From assembly GCA_001275005.1 (NCBI GenBank), contig JWZX01001116.1:1-11999 (forward strand): 11,999 bases of DNA, read 5' to 3'. A program made the position numbers and the translations under genes. The notes beneath the pieces are model-generated. The model was not told where the DNA came from and made no database searches. It saw only the letters and a program-made list of their open reading frames with translations. This DNA comes from Chrysochromulina tobinii (lineage: Eukaryota > Haptophyta > Prymnesiales > Chrysochromulinaceae). This document shows positions 10,185 through 11,999 of this stretch, in pieces (position 1 is the first letter of the stretch; every line of letters begins with the position of its first letter).

Positions 10185-11999
10185 TCATCGATTGGCGGTC
10201 TGAAGACCAGATGGCGACAAGGTCGTTACATAAGGCCCTTCGCAGGCGCGTGCTTGGTCGGAAGCCCCGAACATCAACGGGCGGAGGCGATCTGCCGCAA
10301 ACTCGCCATGCGCGTTCATGTACGGGAAGGCACTATTTGTCGCCGACGCGGCCCTCCAGCCGCCTTGCGTGCCTGGGCGCGTCAGCAGTTTCATTCTCAT
10401 GCGTCCGTTCGGATCTCGCGCCGAGATGAGGATCGGTGCACCGGACGCGCGTGCAGCCACGTGCGTGAGAGGGTTGCGCGAATGGATGGCTGGCATGCTC
10501 AAGGCCTCGCGGAGCAGCGTCGGAGGGGTCGAGGGCCATCTCGCGATGCCCGCAGGTGACAGCGACACCTCGGCATGCCTCTCGCCGATGGGTGTCAGCG
10601 GAGCCTGCCTGCGGAAGGGCTTGAGCGCCTGCACTGCTCGTCGAGGCCTGCGCTTGAGGTCAGACTGCAGCACGCTGCTCCAAAGATACTCGCCCTGCAC
10701 AAAGTTGGCCATGGAGTGGCACTCAGAGTCAATCAGAGCCACTCAGAGCCACTCAGAGCCACTCAGAGCCTCTCAGAGCCACTCAGAGCCACTCAGAGCC
10801 ACTCAGAGCCACTCAGAGTCACTCAGAGCCACTCAGAGCCACTCAGAGCCACTCAGAGCCACTCAGAGCCACTCAGAGCCACTCAGAGCCACTCAGAGCC
10901 ACTCAGAGCCACTCAGAGCCACTCAGCAATTACCTGCACAAAGTTGGCCATGGGGGTCGTGCAGCGTTGCCCGAAAGTGTTGGCGACGACTCGTGATCGA
11001 TTGGAGCTCGTCGAGTCTCGGGACAAGGACTGATGTATCGATGCTGCACGCGTCGGCGGCGAGGAAGCTCGCTCAGCTGCTGAGATCGACGAGTCAGATG
11101 CCCAAGCTCCAAGTCCTAGCCCGTGCTGTGCATGCAAAGCAGAGTCAGGCAGGGGATGTTCGTCCTCAGGTGCACCCACTCTCTGCGTGGTCACCGCAGG
11201 AAGACATCCAACTTGCGCGACGCCCTCCGCATTCAGCTTCGCCGTCATCTTGAGGCCAGCCATTGGCGTGCGTGCTCGAGGAGGCTCGCATGGGAAGTCC
11301 AGCGACGAGGGCGTGAAAGGCCGTTGCGACGCATAGGGAGTGCTGAGCCGGGTCAACGTCGGGAGACCGTTACGATAACGACCGGGTGGGGGTGCATGTG
11401 CAGCCCTCTCTGCAGCCGCCGCCGCCGCCGCCTCGTCCGAATAGCAAAGGCGAGGATCACCGGAGTGATGTTCATAGTGATGCTGAATCGGGTCGTTGTG
11501 GCGGTGATCAGGTGGGTGCTCATGTGCAGCCCTCTCCGCCGCCGCCGCCGCCGCCGCCTCGTCTGAATAGCAAAGGCGAGGATCACCGGAGTGATGTTCA
11601 TAGTGATGCTGAATCGGGTCGTTGTGGCGGTGATCAGGTGGGTGCTCATGTGCAGCTCTCTCCGCCGCCGCCGCCGCCGCCGCCTCGTCCGAATAGCAAA
11701 GGCGAGGATCACCGGAGTGCCGACGCATCTGCTTCCCTCTGCAGCTTGCTTGAATAGAGATGGCTGCCTTCTTTGCTTTGGCGAGCTCTTTGAACGCCCT
11801 TGCTGCCCGAAACACGTTCTGCATGAGGGTGATGGCCTTGAGCTGCTGTTGGCCCGCTTTACGCACGATTCTGTGAGCCTCGACTGCAGCGCGCCGCGCT
11901 CGCTCCTTCCCCACCTCAGTCATACCATTCCCCTCATCGTCTCCACCTTTGGCGTGTTCGGTTCTCTCGCCGCCGCTGCCGCCGCCGCCACCGCCGCCG
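10185..11999 (-). CDS. IQ-motif protein with three 42-residue repeats, 5' partial, two exons in window
   Basis: Exons 11999-10934 and 10694-10185 (minus strand) join in phase 0 after MANFVQ and before GEYLWSS, ending at a stop at 10185-10187. An ATG lies at 11923, but the frame remains open to the window edge through a Gly-rich stretch, so the true start is probably outside. Counting from 11923, residues 30-68 are a basic helix with one degenerate and one good IQ motif (IQASCRGKQMRR, 57-68), the class that binds calmodulin or myosin-light-chain-like proteins. From residue 70 a 42-residue unit repeats (70-111, 112-153, third partial from 154) with SGDPRLCYSDE, an Ala run and a His-rich block. 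The rest is Ser/Pro/Arg-rich and looks disordered. It is about 499 residues from 11923. Function beyond likely calmodulin binding is not assignable. Confidence 0.7.
10695..10933 (-). repeat. intron of the IQ-protein gene: 10-bp array flanked by a 21-bp direct repeat
   Basis: Donor GTGCAG before GTAATT at 10933, acceptor GTGCAG at 10695. Most of the intron is about 19 copies of a 10-bp unit (CTCTGAGTGG on the sense strand; 10738-10926). The 21 bp at 10933-10953 (exon end plus first intron base) recur exactly at 10694-10714 (intron end plus first exon base). Confidence 0.85.
11390..11716 (-). repeat. 126-bp tandem repeat in the IQ-protein exon
   Basis: A unit of exactly 126 bp (42 codons) occurs twice in full and once in part. 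The word ATAGCAAAGGCGAGG recurs at 11441, 11567 and 11693. Copies are almost identical in DNA as well as protein, including the GCC triplet run that encodes the Ala tract, which suggests recent duplication. Confidence 0.9.

Noticed and set aside
10318-11253. 311-residue plus-strand ORF with SHSEPLRATQ repeats
   Set aside because: The repeat is the 10-bp intron array translated antisense; the minus strand has the IQ motif and a frame-consistent splice.
1-11999. tRNA or rRNA genes
   Set aside because: No T-loop GTTCRANNC box paired with an acceptor stem was seen on either strand, and no rRNA-like sequence.

Overview
The window is nuclear DNA from a GC-rich eukaryote, most likely a unicellular alga. 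A haptophyte is my first guess; a dinoflagellate or pelagophyte is possible. The reasons are spliced genes on both strands with GT-AG (and one apparent GC-AG) introns, a mitochondrial-type targeting N-terminus, a CAMK-like kinase with low-complexity insertions, an IQ-motif protein, and a leucine-rich-repeat protein of a kind I associate with haptophyte genomes. The taxon is an inference, not a read-out.

Layout. 189-933 (+): 3' exon of a gene ending in an LRR-like segment, preceded by probable intron. 934-1189: tail with a tandem hairpin repeat and a 13-bp inverted repeat. 1250-1712 (+): a tentative two-exon small basic protein. 1713-1992: intergenic, tail to tail with the next gene. 1993-7665 (-): a complete 13-exon gene for an 880-residue flavoprotein of the dimethylglycine/sarcosine dehydrogenase family; I reconstructed every junction and the reading frame closes from ATG to stop. 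7666-7839: short divergent promoter region. 7840-9876 (+): a 678-codon protein kinase. 9877-10184: intergenic between convergent genes. 10185-11999 (-): two-exon IQ-motif protein whose 5' end lies outside the window.

The striking feature is how the introns are built. Eleven of the twelve introns of the dehydrogenase gene are arrays of short tandem repeats carrying CTGAT/CTGAC on the sense strand, which matches a branch-point consensus (CTRAY). The arrays also contain 'echoes' of the neighbouring exon edges with their splice sites. The clearest case is at intron 8, where a 42-bp unit repeats three times and each unit is a complete 30-nt mini-intron plus a 12-nt in-frame micro-exon. Intron 12, intron 11, the IQ-gene intron and a 63-bp segment inside the kinase ORF are each bounded by direct repeats placed so that a splice site lies at both ends. 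This is the footprint expected if introns arise and grow by tandem duplication of exon sequence. Introns 2, 3 and 6 also share a nearly identical 3' end, as introner-like copies would.

The genes do not form an obvious pathway. The dehydrogenase is a mitochondrial one-carbon/choline-catabolism type enzyme, the kinase and the IQ protein look like signalling proteins (the IQ protein possibly calmodulin-binding), and the LRR protein has no assignable role.
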